This document shows positions 1-9,456 of a DNA stretch of 64,000 nt, one piece after another. Source of the stretch: Halorussus halophilus (GTDB lineage: Archaea; Halobacteriota; Halobacteria; Halobacteriales; Haladaptataceae); assembly GCF_008831545.1 (NCBI RefSeq), contig NZ_CP044524.1, forward strand, positions 310,001 through 374,000, read 5' to 3'. The number at the start of each line of letters is the position of its first letter. Position 1 is the stretch's first letter. The position numbers and the translations under genes are program-made. The notes below the pieces were generated by a model. It was given only the letters and a program-made list of their open reading frames with translations. It did no database searches and was not told the DNA's origin.

Positions 1-81
1 CTGAACCGCGGTGAGACGACGCCGACGGAGGGGCCAGCGGACTCGCCGCTCGCAATCGAGTCGCCGCTCGACGACGACTGA
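1..81 (+). CDS. 3' end of a gene cut by the window edge
   Basis: Frame 1 is open from the first base to a TGA at 79-81 and gives 26 residues ending in DDD. The composition (Glu, Asp, Pro, Thr, Ser) and third-position GC are typical of a haloarchaeal C-terminal tail. Nothing in it identifies a family. It could be chance, because a short open frame in GC-rich DNA is weak evidence. Confidence 0.45.
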   Translation: MNRGETTPTEGPADSPLAIESPLDDD

Positions 82-267
82 ACTGTCGATACCCCTCGAC
101 TGCTCTATTTTCGAACTCCGCTCGGAGAGCGTTCGCGCCGAACCGTGCGCCGATTCTCACGACCTGAAAACACCGAGAACATGTTCGCTAGCCTTCTCTA
201 CGGCCGAGAATCTGGTTCTCGATTAAAGTGCTACGGATTCGGATATGCTAGTGTAAGGTGACCAACG

Positions 268-1335
268 ATGCCAACCACTCGACGCACGGTCCTGCAGGGA
301 ATCGGTGTCGGCGGTGCAGCGTCACTCGCTGGCTGCTCGGCCGACTCTGCACCACAAACGAACAGACGACGAACGGAGAAAGCCACGAGCAAACAGCAAC
401 AGAAGACAGTCGAGCGCGTCGCTGCAGACCCGACCGACATTCCCGACCCCATCAGTCGGACCGAGCCAAAGGAGGTCGAGGTAACGCTTCGCCCCGAGGA
501 GGTCACGGGCGAAATCGAAGACGGTGTGACGTTCACGTACATGACGTACAACGGGCAGGTACCTGGCCCGTTCATCAGGGTCCGGAAAGGTGACACGGTG
601 AACCTCACCTTCGAGAACCCCGAAGAGAACGCCATGCCCCACAACGTGGACTTCCACGCCGTCGCAGGACCGGGCGGCGGGGCAGAGGCCACCATGACCG
701 CTCCGGGCGAAACGGCCCACCTGAAGTTCAAGGCGACCTACCCCGGCGCGTACATCTACCACTGTGCGGTCCCGAACATGGACATGCACATCTCGGCGGG
801 GATGTTCGGTATCATCCTGGTCGAACCAGAGGAGGGACTGCCCGAAGTGGACCACGAGTTCTACTTCGGCCAGCACGAAATATACACCGACAAGCGCGCG
901 GGCGAGGAAGGCCACCACGAGTTCAGCATGGGTTCGATGCCCCGCGAGGACCCGACGTACGTCCTGCTGAACGGCGAGAAGTACGGCATCACACCCGACA
1001 ATCGTGGCTCACCGACGGTGCAGACGGGCGACACCGCGAGGGTGTACTTCGTCACGGGTGGCCCGAACCTCACCAGTAGCTTCCACCCTATCGGCAACGT
1101 CTGGGAGAAACTCTGGCCCGAGGGGTCGCTGACGACGGAACCGCAGACCCACATCCAGACGAAGCAGGTCGCACCAGGGAGCACCACTGTCGCGACGATG
1201 AACTTCCCCGTCCCGGGCGCGAGTAAACTCGTTGACCACTCGCTCAGCCGCGTCATGCGGAAAGGTTGTCTAGCGGTCATCGAGGCCGAAGGAGCGGAGC
1301 GTCCCGACATCTTCGACCCGGACCCCGACACGTAA
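268..1335 (+). CDS. nirK: copper-containing nitrite reductase NirK
   Basis: Reduces nitrite to nitric oxide in denitrification, outside the membrane. The 355-residue protein starts with a Tat/lipoprotein leader (TTRRTVLQG...LAGC, Cys23) and has two cupredoxin domains. The type 1 copper ligands read as H125, C166, H174 and M179. The type 2 ligands read as H130, H165 and H324. The catalytic Asp and His of the family match D128 and H273. All key residues are present and the length is normal. An AAGGTGA ribosome site lies just before the ATG. The neighbouring oxidase-like membrane gene and the CGCGG peptide gene fit a denitrification locus. Halocyanin-type electron donors and NO reductase are not in the window. 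Confidence 0.95.
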   Translation: MPTTRRTVLQGIGVGGAASLAGCSADSAPQTNRRRTEKATSKQQQKTVERVAADPTDIPDPISRTEPKEVEVTLRPEEVTGEIEDGVTFTYMTYNGQVPGPFIRVRKGDTVNLTFENPEENAMPHNVDFHAVAGPGGGAEATMTAPGETAHLKFKATYPGAYIYHCAVPNMDMHISAGMFGIILVEPEEGLPEVDHEFYFGQHEIYTDKRAGEEGHHEFSMGSMPREDPTYVLLNGEKYGITPDNRGSPTVQTGDTARVYFVTGGPNLTSSFHPIGNVWEKLWPEGSLTTEPQTHIQTKQVAPGSTTVATMNFPVPGASKLVDHSLSRVMRKGCLAVIEAEGAERPDIFDPDPDT

Positions 1336-1514
1336 CCCAGTGGATGGAACGACGACCACCTCACTTTCGATTTCGAGACGTCCGGACCTCTCTTGGCCAC
1401 CTCGATTCAGGAGGCTGGACTCTCTCCAACTACCCCTTCGGATGTTGGTCAGTGGACCCTAGCAGACGCCAACTTTCGAACGGTGGATAGCTGGCCCACA
1501 GTCGCACCGAACTC

Positions 1515-2705
1515 TCACTTCTCGCCGTAGCGTTCTCGGAAGAGTCCCCAGAGCAGGTACGCGTAGAGGCCCGCTCCGACGAGCGCAAGCAGTCGCCCGA
1601 CCAGTACCACGCTGTCGAGGCCCGCGAGTAACCCTCCGGCCTCGACGCCAACACCGACTGCGAGACACCCAATCGAGATACCTGCCGTCCGGTCTCCTGC
1701 TGCCGGAAACGTCCCGACTCCCGGCGGGTAGAACTGGTAGGCGACCCCGACGATGGTGAGTCCGAGGAACCCGAGCACGTTCAATCGAAAATGGGCGAAC
1801 GCCCCGTTCACAATCGGACCACCGAACGCGAAATGAAGGCCGAGTGCGACGCCAGCGACACCTGCGAGGGACCCGACTACGGGGCCGTAGAATCCGACTC
1901 GACGACGATCCGACCGACGAAAGAGGACGAGGTAAGCCACCGCAAACCCGACGATGGCGGTACTCTCTGCGACGGCACCAATCCGGAACCAGACCGTCCC
2001 CCAGAGATTGCCAGCGAGGAGTGCGGGACCGACGGCTCCTGCCGATAACACGAGAGAGACGAGCGATGTGGGTGGTGACGCCACGAGGAAGCGCGGAAGC
2101 AAGCGAAAGCCTATCGCAAATATCAGCAGCGCACCACCCCCGGCGGCCAGCAGATGGCTGGCACCGGCCATCCCTCGGTCAGCTAGTAGTGGCAGGCCGA
2201 CGCCGACGGCGACTGTTTCGTACGTCCCTGCGAGGAGGTAGACGAAGACGATCGGTACGAACGCGTTGGCGAGACGGTCGATGCGCTGGCGGTCTGCGTT
2301 CACGTCACCAGTACCTGTCTCGCTTCCGAGGAGATTACCTCTAATGGTCACGCCGAGCGCGCCGACGAAGATTCCCATGCCGACACCCCAACAGACAGCA
2401 CCAATCGCAGCGAGCGTCGTGGGGACCGCTGGAACTGATGCAGCGGCCATCCCGAGTGACCCGAGTGTGAGCAGTGGGAGCGTTGCGACAGGTGCTCGAC
2501 GGACAGTGAGTGACCGTTCGAAATACGTCGGCACGAGCGCATACCCTTTCCCGACGACGGTGTGGAGCACGAATCCGTAGAGACCGAGCGTCACACTCGC
2601 TCGATGGGGCGTTTCGAGAACTGCCGCTATCTGCCACGCGACGAGAAAGAGGGCACCGACAGCGACGTGCCGACGCGCCCAACGAGACACGAACTCAGCC
2701 GTCAT
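1515..2705 (-). CDS. polytopic membrane protein, haem-copper oxidase subunit I / NnrS-like
   Basis: A 396-residue protein with about 12 hydrophobic helices. Conserved-looking His positions sit in helices, for example HTVVGKGYALVP near the N terminus and AHFRLNVLGFLGL...YQFYPP near residue 310. That second pattern resembles the NnrS and haem-copper oxidase subunit I fold, in which His residues bind haem or copper. It faces nirK tail to tail and follows the CGCGG peptide gene on the same strand, so a role in nitric-oxide handling or denitrification is likely. This rests on context and pattern, not a firm family match. A tandem repeat fills its upstream region. Confidence 0.7.
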   Translation of the reverse strand: MTAEFVSRWARRHVAVGALFLVAWQIAAVLETPHRASVTLGLYGFVLHTVVGKGYALVPTYFERSLTVRRAPVATLPLLTLGSLGMAAASVPAVPTTLAAIGAVCWGVGMGIFVGALGVTIRGNLLGSETGTGDVNADRQRIDRLANAFVPIVFVYLLAGTYETVAVGVGLPLLADRGMAGASHLLAAGGGALLIFAIGFRLLPRFLVASPPTSLVSLVLSAGAVGPALLAGNLWGTVWFRIGAVAESTAIVGFAVAYLVLFRRSDRRRVGFYGPVVGSLAGVAGVALGLHFAFGGPIVNGAFAHFRLNVLGFLGLTIVGVAYQFYPPGVGTFPAAGDRTAGISIGCLAVGVGVEAGGLLAGLDSVVLVGRLLALVGAGLYAYLLWGLFRERYGEK

Positions 2706-2760
2706 GCGTTATCTAAACAGGTGTGATAGTCTGTTGAACGTGTCGCCGGTTCGAGTCGTC

Positions 2761-2835
2761 TCATTTGGTCCCATCTGGTCTCATTTGGTCTCATTTGGTC
2801 TCATTTGGTCTCATCTGGTCTCGTCTGGTCTGGTC
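2761..2835. repeat. tandem 10-bp repeat (TCATTTGGTC), about 7.5 copies
   Basis: Seven consecutive 10-bp units of TCATTTGGTC or one- to three-base variants (CCATCTGGTC, TCATCTGGTC, TCGTCTGGTC) run from 2761 to 2830, followed by a half unit TGGTC. On the minus strand the unit reads GACCAAATGA. It lies directly upstream of the membrane-protein gene that starts at 2705 and downstream of the CGCGG peptide gene. One unit per helical turn would put protein contacts on one face of the DNA. Confidence 0.95.
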
Positions 2836-2862
2836 ACAATCGGTGGCTAGCCGTGGGCGACT

Positions 2863-3174
2863 TCAGCGGTCGCGGACTTGCACGCGAAGGACGTGACCGC
2901 CACAACCACACTGCTTGACGTACGAACACTCGATATCGTCGCCGAACTTCTCGGCGAGTACTTCGACGAGATACGAGTCCGGTCGTCCATGAGCCCCGTG
3001 CGTGACGAGATTTACGTGATAGCCCGGCGCGGTGTGTTCGACCGCTTCGATTGCACCCCTAACGACCGCCGCACGCTGCTCTCCATGCTGGGGTTTCTCC
3101 AAGTTCGCCGACCACGAGTTGTGGTGGACGTGGTCCGTAACTGGTTCGACGCCGGAAATAGTGTGTTCAGTCAT
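2863..3174 (-). CDS. CGCGG-family peptide, likely radical-SAM-modified RiPP precursor
   Basis: A 103-residue protein with a CGCGG motif at residues 89-93, ten residues from the C terminus. From memory this matches the haloarchaeal CGCGG family, annotated as a putative radical-SAM-modified ribosomal peptide and often found near haem/denitrification genes. I chose the ATG at 3174 because a GGAG ribosome site lies seven bases upstream; a longer frame from 3204 lacks this. No radical SAM enzyme is in the window, so the modifying enzyme would be left of nirK or elsewhere. The modification and the product are inference. Confidence 0.7.
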   Translation of the reverse strand: MTEHTISGVEPVTDHVHHNSWSANLEKPQHGEQRAAVVRGAIEAVEHTAPGYHVNLVTHGAHGRPDSYLVEVLAEKFGDDIECSYVKQCGCGGHVLRVQVRDR

Positions 3175-3376
3175 CGTCGTTCTCCGATACTTCGCTCTTC
3201 GCATCTGTTAACCCTATACCGACTAGCTGATTCCCAGTGAGATAGAATCGGCGACAGACGTGCCGACATGCGGGTAGCCATTGCTCGAAGCAACCCCGTT
3301 TAGTGGAGTGCTTTTCAATTCTCACTCGCTGAGATTCTTGTTAGTTATTTTATTAACTGGGCGCGTAGAGAGTTGC

Positions 3377-4387
3377 ATGACACTTCACGCACTCGAAAAT
3401 ATCGACGACGCGCTCGACGCAACGCGAAACTATCTCACGCCAATCGACCGTACCACGTGGCTCAAACTCGCACTCGTCGTCTTCTTCGTCGGCGGCCCCG
3501 GAGCCAACTTCAACTCCTTCCAGTACACCTTCGGCGGCGACGGAACTGGAAACGGGGCCGGTGGACCACCACCGACTGAACTGTTCGGCTTTCGGTTCTG
3601 GGTCCTGATAGCCGCCATCGTCGGCGTTCTCCTCCTAATTGGGCTAGCGTTCGCTCTCGTCGGTTCGATCATGGAGTTCGTCTTCGTCGAATCATTGCGC
3701 ACCCAAGAGGTTCGGATTCGCCACTACTGGGGGCGGCGCTGGCGACAGGGCCTCCGATTGTTCGGCTTCCGATTACTCATTGGACTGTTCGTATTCGGGA
3801 GTCTCCTGCTATTGACAGTCCCGTTCCTCCTCCCGTTGTTCGACGTCGGCGTCACCACTGGCTTGTCACCTGCCTTCCTGCTCGTCCTCCTTCCGTTCTT
3901 CTTCGTGCTCGCCATCTTCGTGGGTCTCCTCAACGGCTTTACGACTGTCTTCGTCGTTCCCCTCATGGTTCTCGACGACTCCGGTGTCCTCGCCGCCTGG
4001 CGACGACTCTGGCCCACTATCACCAGCCAGTGGACCCAGTACCTCGCGTACGTCGTCGCGAGTTTCTTCCTCACCATCATCGGCGGCGTGTTCGTCGCCG
4101 TCGTCACCGCGCTAGTGGCAATCGCCCTTCTCATTCCGTTCGGTCTCCTCTTCGCGCTCGGTATCGGCCTCCTTACACTCGTCGCCGAACCACTTGGCGT
4201 CGGTGTCCTCGTTGTCGTCGGACTCCTCTACGCGTTCACGGTCCTCGTTGCCGCTGCACTCGTTCAGGTTCCCGTCCAGACCTACCTCCGGTACTACGCG
4301 CTCCTCGTCCTCGGCGACGTCGAACCGGAGTTCGACCTTATCCCCGACCAACGCGCCGCCATCCGAGAAACCCCGCAGTCGAGCTAA
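3377..4387 (+). CDS. haloarchaeal polytopic membrane protein (DUF7544-like)
   Basis: A 336-residue protein of unknown function with about six long hydrophobic segments. A soluble start (residues 1-25, ALENIDDALDATRNYL) precedes the first helix, and a Gly/Pro-rich extracellular loop follows it. The ATG at 3377 is preferred because an AT-rich TATA-like stretch near 3345-3357 sits at the distance expected for a leaderless transcript; a frame starting with TTG at 3281 runs through that promoter. Similar proteins are widespread in haloarchaea, usually unnamed. The exact DUF number is from memory. Confidence 0.8.
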   Translation: MTLHALENIDDALDATRNYLTPIDRTTWLKLALVVFFVGGPGANFNSFQYTFGGDGTGNGAGGPPPTELFGFRFWVLIAAIVGVLLLIGLAFALVGSIMEFVFVESLRTQEVRIRHYWGRRWRQGLRLFGFRLLIGLFVFGSLLLLTVPFLLPLFDVGVTTGLSPAFLLVLLPFFFVLAIFVGLLNGFTTVFVVPLMVLDDSGVLAAWRRLWPTITSQWTQYLAYVVASFFLTIIGGVFVAVVTALVAIALLIPFGLLFALGIGLLTLVAEPLGVGVLVVVGLLYAFTVLVAAALVQVPVQTYLRYYALLVLGDVEPEFDLIPDQRAAIRETPQSS

Positions 4388-4467
4388 TCACAGCACGCTA
4401 CGAAGTTATTTCCTAGCCGCCGATAACTTCCACAACTGATTCATGACGGGTGACACATCGTTCACGT

Positions 4468-5667
4468 ATGCCCTCTAGCGACGAGCGGCGAGTCACTCGC
4501 CGAGACCTTCTCCGTGCGTCCTCCGTCGTTGGGATGGCGAGTCTCGCAGGCTGTGCCGAACAAGCATTAGTCTCAGCACCTTCGCCCGCCCCGGACACGT
4601 GGCCGCTGGCAAACTACGGCCCTCGAAACACTGCACGGTCTCCCGATGTCTCCCCACCGAGTACTCCAACCGTCGAGCGATTTTCGTCCACAGGTGCAGC
4701 GACGTCAGTGGTCGTTGGAGGTACTGGAGAGACGCGCCGTATTCTCGTCGGCGGGTACGATGGTGTCACCGCACACCACCAAGACGGCACGATTGCGTGG
4801 CGGGACGACGAAGGTCCCACCGTAGCAATCCGGCCTAACTCGCGCTTTTGTTACGTCGGCGGGGACGAGTTGCAAGCACGAAACCTCCGAGATGGGACGG
4901 TCCAGTGGTCGGTCGATCTGCCATCGAGGTCGTATGCAATCATGCCGTCGTCTCGTGGCCCGTTTGTTCCCTACAATGGCGGAATCAACGCCTACGACAA
5001 AGACGGGAACGAGAGATATCGAATCTCTCGCGGAGCCGGCGTTGGGTACGCGGGCGTCGCCATCGATGATGCAGTCTACGTCACCGACGTCGGCATGACC
5101 GAACGTCTCGCTCCACGTGGACTTCTGCAGCAGTTGCAGGACAAGCCACCCGCAGCAAGGTGGCGTGCCGAACAGGGAATCAACTTCGGACAAATCCCAA
5201 TCCTCGGCACTGATGGCGTCTACGTCATCGACGAATCCATGGACGACCAGAAGGGTGGCGTCGTCGCGCTCGATACCGAGGGGAGTGTTCGGTGGCATCG
5301 AAGCCTCGGTGACTATCCCTTGGGAGCCGCGCTCGGACCACAGCAGCTGTTCGTCACAATGCTCGACACTGGCACCAGCGGTGACGGGGAGCGACTGTAT
5401 GCCCTCGACCGCGCTGATGGGACCACCAACTGGACGCTCTCCGAGTTCGGTCGAGAAGACGGCTACTACGGAGATACTGTCATTGCTGGCGGCTCACTCG
5501 TCGTCGGTGGCGCCACCCCAGACCGCGATGGATTTATCGCTGCGTATTCGTTCGAAGGAGAGCGGCGTTGGATGCGAGAGTTCGAATCGCCGACGCGAGA
5601 TATCGCACCCGTTAAGCACCGAATCTACGCTGCAACTGAGGATGGCTCTTTGTACGTCCTCTCTTAA
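4468..5667 (+). CDS. secreted PQQ-type beta-propeller lipoprotein
   Basis: About 399 residues. A twin-arginine leader (RRVTRRDLLRASSVVG) ends in a lipobox LAGC, so the protein is probably Tat-exported and lipid-anchored outside the cell. The body has repeated blades of the form hydrophobic-VVGG-x-ALD-x-G-x-x-W, for example RADGTTNWTL and EGSVRWHR, the PQQ/Trp-docking propeller pattern. I see no catalytic Asp/Glu set of a dehydrogenase, so it is more likely a binding or scaffold protein. The ATG at 4468 is chosen over the GTG at 4450 because it puts the RR motif at the usual distance. Paralogues lie at 8281, 9449, 29041 and 59756. Confidence 0.85.
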   Translation: MPSSDERRVTRRDLLRASSVVGMASLAGCAEQALVSAPSPAPDTWPLANYGPRNTARSPDVSPPSTPTVERFSSTGAATSVVVGGTGETRRILVGGYDGVTAHHQDGTIAWRDDEGPTVAIRPNSRFCYVGGDELQARNLRDGTVQWSVDLPSRSYAIMPSSRGPFVPYNGGINAYDKDGNERYRISRGAGVGYAGVAIDDAVYVTDVGMTERLAPRGLLQQLQDKPPAARWRAEQGINFGQIPILGTDGVYVIDESMDDQKGGVVALDTEGSVRWHRSLGDYPLGAALGPQQLFVTMLDTGTSGDGERLYALDRADGTTNWTLSEFGREDGYYGDTVIAGGSLVVGGATPDRDGFIAAYSFEGERRWMREFESPTRDIAPVKHRIYAATEDGSLYVLS

Positions 5668-5762
5668 CTACCACTCTATACACGTCACTCGGGGTTGTCT
5701 AGTAGTGAAATCGAGGTTCTGAATCAGCGCTACAAGTGTCGATGTTCTCGACGACTGTGAAT

Positions 5763-8084
5763 TCATCGTGAATCCACGAGACGACCCTCTCGTGCCAATT
5801 GCTCGGAGAGTTCGTCGTACAGTTCTGCACAGCTATTCTCGGCCGTTCGGTTCGGGGCGACTGCTGAGAGCGTCTCCCAGTCTCCGACGAGGACGAGTCG
5901 TTTGCGCGCCCGCGTGAGTGCGACGTTCAGTCGCCGCGCCCCTTCGTCGCCAAATTCGAGGAATCCGCTCCGTCCTTCGTCGTTACTCCGGACGAACGAG
6001 ACGACGATTGCCTCACGCTCTCCGCCCTGAAACGAGTCCACTGTATCGACAGTCACGCCTCCAATCCCATCGATACCGGTCTCGCGGAGTCGAGACCGAA
6101 TCTTCCCGATTTGGCCCCGATACATCGAAATCACGCCGACGTCCTCGGCATCGACCCCGTTCGAAACCAGTCGTTCGACCTCCTCGACGACCGATTCGAC
6201 TTCGGCGAGATTGTAGAGCGAGTGGCCACCAGACACTCGCTTTTCCTCACCGTCGATATCGATGCCGACGAGCGGGTCGAGGTCACCTATCTGCCAGTCT
6301 CGGTTGTGGTCCGCAGTCTCCAACTCGCCGTCGTAGAACGCCTCGTTCGGAAACTCGGCGATAGCCGCGTGCATGCGATACTGCCGCCCCAACAGCACCG
6401 AAATCTCGTCGCCGTATCTGTCGAGCAGGTGTTCGAACAGCGAGACGTGAAGCTGTTCGTCCTTCATCGACTCGTCCGCACAGTACGGCGGTAGTTGCTT
6501 GTGGTCACCGGATAGTACCAACTTCTCTGCACAGTCGAGGACGATAGCGGTCGCTGGCCGACTCGCCTGTGTCGCCTCGTCCACGACACCGACGTCGAAC
6601 TGATCCGTGTCGAACTGGGCGGCCCCGTTCGTCGTCGCCGCGACGACATCTGCCTCGGCGACGGACGTGTTCGCGTAGTGCTGGTTGACGACGTCGTTGT
6701 TCGAGTTCTGACCGACGCGAGCGATACGGATGCCCTCCTCGTCTCCCTCGCTTCCCTCGTCTCTCTCGCCGTCTTCGTCGTTCGAGCGAGTTGCGAAGTC
6801 GTGGAGCGTGTCCGGTTCAGGCTCGTCGAGTGTGCTATCGCCGACGAGGAGGTTGTCCACGGCCTGATTCGAGTGCGCAGTCACGAGTACGGTATCACCG
6901 TGCCAGACGGCGTGAAGTACGTACGCGGTGAGCGTGCGGGTCTTTCCGGTGCCGGGTGGACCGTGGATGCAGAGCAAGTCGTCTGCGTCGTCTGCCCACT
7001 TTAGGGCCTGCTGTTGATACTCGTTCAACTCCATCTCGACACTCGGCACCGAGAGTTCGTCACTGCCGAATCGGACGGGGCGATTTCCGGTGAGCAGGTC
7101 GCGCTTCGACTCGTTCGACTGTATTCGTTCCAGTGCGTCCGTTCGACGCTCGAACGGAACCGGATTGAGGAGGTGAGTGAGGTAGTACTCACGATGACCG
7201 TCCGTGAGCAGTTTCTCGACAGTCGAGGGGTCCCGAGGGCACGACTGGGCTGGTTTAACCGTCAGCACGCTTCCGTCTACGTGTGTCGTTCGCACGACGA
7301 GCGGAAACGCGTCTCGTTCTCCGAAAGTATCGACGAGATAGACGCTGTCGGGGTAGATTCCCTCGTCTCTGTAGAGGTTCACGTCAGCCTGTTGCCGGTC
7401 TTCTTCCGTAATTTGAAGTCGATACTGACCGAGGTCGTCTCGACGATTTACCCGCCCGAGAGAGACGAACGGCCCGACGGCGACTCCCCGATGGACGAGG
7501 GTTTCGAGGTCGTTCGACTGATGTTGGGTTCTGTTGGCTCGTCTTTCGGTCTCGCGTTCGGACTCGACGAACTCGTAGAGTTCTTCGAAGAACGACTCGC
7601 ATTCCGTCTCCGAGAGCTTCGACTGCGGGTGGACTTCGGATTCCGGGAGGTCGAACTCGTCGAGTTCTTGGCTCGATTCCGGCGTCAGCTCTGGGTGCCA
7701 GTATTTGAGACGAGTGCCTATCGTCGTCTCCGTGGCGGCATCGAGGGAGACGAATCGGACGGTGCCATCGATGCCGAAACTGGTGTCGTACCAGCCGAGT
7801 TGTTCTTTGTCGGGTCGCCAGAGGACGTACTCGTCTGTCGCGACTGGTCGATTCTCCTCGTGAAGCGGGACCGCGTAGCCATCTCGATTCGAGGGGGTCT
7901 CTCGAACAGTTCGTGCCGCCCGGTCGAGTGCCGTCTGCAACACAGTCGGGGAGATGTTTCGCTCGTATCGCGTCGTCTCGCCGAGAGTTCCACTCGCGCG
8001 AAAGAGCGTCTGGTCGCGCACGCTCCAGTTTCGGGAAAGTTCTCCGACTTCTTTCTCGGGTGTCGTATTCGAGTCCGGAGTCAT
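5763..8084 (-). CDS. superfamily 1 DNA/RNA helicase (DNA2/NAM7-like)
   Basis: A 773-residue ATP-dependent helicase. The N-terminal ~350 residues are a family-specific accessory region. Walker A GPPGTGKT is at about residues 375-382, followed by motif Ia (VTAHSNQAVDNLL), Walker B with DEAT (VGVVDEATQASRP), motif III (LSGDHKQLPP), motif IV (GRQYRMH), motif V (VDTVDSFQGGE) and motif VI (NVALTRARKRLVLVGD). All SF1 motifs are intact. Relatives act on replication, repair or RNA substrates, and which applies here cannot be told. An acidic insert rich in Glu/Asp (EDGERDEGSEGDEE) follows motif Ia. It stands alone between propeller genes on the other strand. Confidence 0.93.
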   Translation of the reverse strand: MTPDSNTTPEKEVGELSRNWSVRDQTLFRASGTLGETTRYERNISPTVLQTALDRAARTVRETPSNRDGYAVPLHEENRPVATDEYVLWRPDKEQLGWYDTSFGIDGTVRFVSLDAATETTIGTRLKYWHPELTPESSQELDEFDLPESEVHPQSKLSETECESFFEELYEFVESERETERRANRTQHQSNDLETLVHRGVAVGPFVSLGRVNRRDDLGQYRLQITEEDRQQADVNLYRDEGIYPDSVYLVDTFGERDAFPLVVRTTHVDGSVLTVKPAQSCPRDPSTVEKLLTDGHREYYLTHLLNPVPFERRTDALERIQSNESKRDLLTGNRPVRFGSDELSVPSVEMELNEYQQQALKWADDADDLLCIHGPPGTGKTRTLTAYVLHAVWHGDTVLVTAHSNQAVDNLLVGDSTLDEPEPDTLHDFATRSNDEDGERDEGSEGDEEGIRIARVGQNSNNDVVNQHYANTSVAEADVVAATTNGAAQFDTDQFDVGVVDEATQASRPATAIVLDCAEKLVLSGDHKQLPPYCADESMKDEQLHVSLFEHLLDRYGDEISVLLGRQYRMHAAIAEFPNEAFYDGELETADHNRDWQIGDLDPLVGIDIDGEEKRVSGGHSLYNLAEVESVVEEVERLVSNGVDAEDVGVISMYRGQIGKIRSRLRETGIDGIGGVTVDTVDSFQGGEREAIVVSFVRSNDEGRSGFLEFGDEGARRLNVALTRARKRLVLVGDWETLSAVAPNRTAENSCAELYDELSEQLAREGRLVDSR

Positions 8085-8280
8085 CGCTTGCTCGCGCTCG
8101 TGCTGTCAAACGGCAACCGTTCTACACCGTCGGACTGATAGACGGCGGGTATCGAGGCAGGAGTCATGGGCGGGGATGGTGTCGAGTCAATAGAATATCG
8201 GGAATATAGGGGCTTCGTTTCAGCAGCCGACTGTTCCAAAGTGACAAAACTGATGACAGAGAGCGAGAAAGGCCCAGTCG

Positions 8281-9456
8281 ATGCCCTCCTATTCGCGCCG
8301 CCAAGCGCTGAAAACTCTCCCCGCGCTGGCTGTCGGTCTCTCCGGTTGCAGTATGCTCTCTCAAGACGACGAGGGAAAACTGCCGATGCAGACCGCGTGG
8401 CACTACAGAATCGACGAACCAACCCACGGTCTTCGGCCTGCGGATGGGCCACTGCTCGTCGGGTCTCGAAGTCCGTTCAGGGATGGAACAGTTCTGACCG
8501 CGATTGATGCAGAGACCGGAGACGAACGATGGACCGTATCCGGTGCGAAAGGTCGCGGTTCTCCCGTCGGTGCCGACGACGAGTACGCCTACGTCTTCTC
8601 CAAAGCCGAAGAGATGTTCGCCGTCGATTACGCCACTGGCGAGACAGTTTGGGAGAAACCAATCGACCACGTAGATTACGCAGACCCCGGTGTCGTAGAG
8701 TACGCGCCGATTCCACTCGACGATAGCGTCGTCGTTCCGGTCTCGGGAACCGAAAACGACGCCCCCGACAGACTCGTCGGATTCGACCGGGAAAGCGGTG
8801 CCCACCGATTCACCTACGACCTTCCGGCATCGCTCGCGGGCGCACCTGCCAGAGACGGACGTGGCGTAATCGTTCCCTTGCTCGATGGCACGCTCCGGCG
8901 CATGAACTCCGAGGGAACGGAGCAGTGGCGTCTCGACGTTGGTGCGACACTGTCCGCTGTCGCCGTCAACGATGGGACGGCGTACGTCGGTAGTGCAACC
9001 GAACAGTTACTCGCGTTCGATGCTGAGAGCGGTGAACGACGATGGTCGGGGTCGCTCGAGAATACCGTGTTCACTCGGCCACTCGTCACCGACGACACGG
9101 TGTACGTCGGAGCGGCAGATTACTACCTCTACGCGTTCGACCGGGTGACCGGTAGACGGCGCTGGCGGACCGAGACGGCCAACGCGATAACGAGCGGTCC
9201 GACGATGGCCGGTGGAAAACTGGTGACGTTGGTCGGCGGGAACCCACGCCAGCGTGGAGACAGCGGCACGGTTCCGTTCTCACCGACCGCCCTCTACGTC
9301 CACGATATGAAGGGAGCCCTCGTCAACGAGTACCGATTCGACGGCTATCTCGAAGGAGGCCAAGTTCGATGGGGCGCAGTAATCGGTGACGGCGTTTACC
9401 TCGGACAGGGTTGGCAACTAGCGCGACTCGACGAGGAGGTGTTGTCGAATGAGTGA
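8281..9456 (+). CDS. secreted PQQ-type beta-propeller lipoprotein
   Basis: A 391-residue protein with a short RR leader (SRRQALKTLPALAVGL) and lipobox SGC, so probably an exported lipoprotein. At least five propeller blades are visible, including IDAETGDERWTV, VDYATGETVWEK, FDAESGERRWSG and FDRVTGRRRWRT. Its end overlaps the start of the next propeller gene by 8 bases, so the two form an operon and are probably made together. Function unknown. The family folds as an eight-bladed propeller and often serves in protein assembly or polysaccharide binding. Confidence 0.87.
   Translation: MPSYSRRQALKTLPALAVGLSGCSMLSQDDEGKLPMQTAWHYRIDEPTHGLRPADGPLLVGSRSPFRDGTVLTAIDAETGDERWTVSGAKGRGSPVGADDEYAYVFSKAEEMFAVDYATGETVWEKPIDHVDYADPGVVEYAPIPLDDSVVVPVSGTENDAPDRLVGFDRESGAHRFTYDLPASLAGAPARDGRGVIVPLLDGTLRRMNSEGTEQWRLDVGATLSAVAVNDGTAYVGSATEQLLAFDAESGERRWSGSLENTVFTRPLVTDDTVYVGAADYYLYAFDRVTGRRRWRTETANAITSGPTMAGGKLVTLVGGNPRQRGDSGTVPFSPTALYVHDMKGALVNEYRFDGYLEGGQVRWGAVIGDGVYLGQGWQLARLDEEVLSNE

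Noticed and set aside
2761..2835. CRISPR array or IS end
   Set aside because: 10-bp units without spacers; a simple tandem repeat.
7014..8138. 374-codon frame antisense to the helicase
   Set aside because: Shadow of the helicase: long open antisense frames are common in GC-rich DNA and no family pattern is seen.
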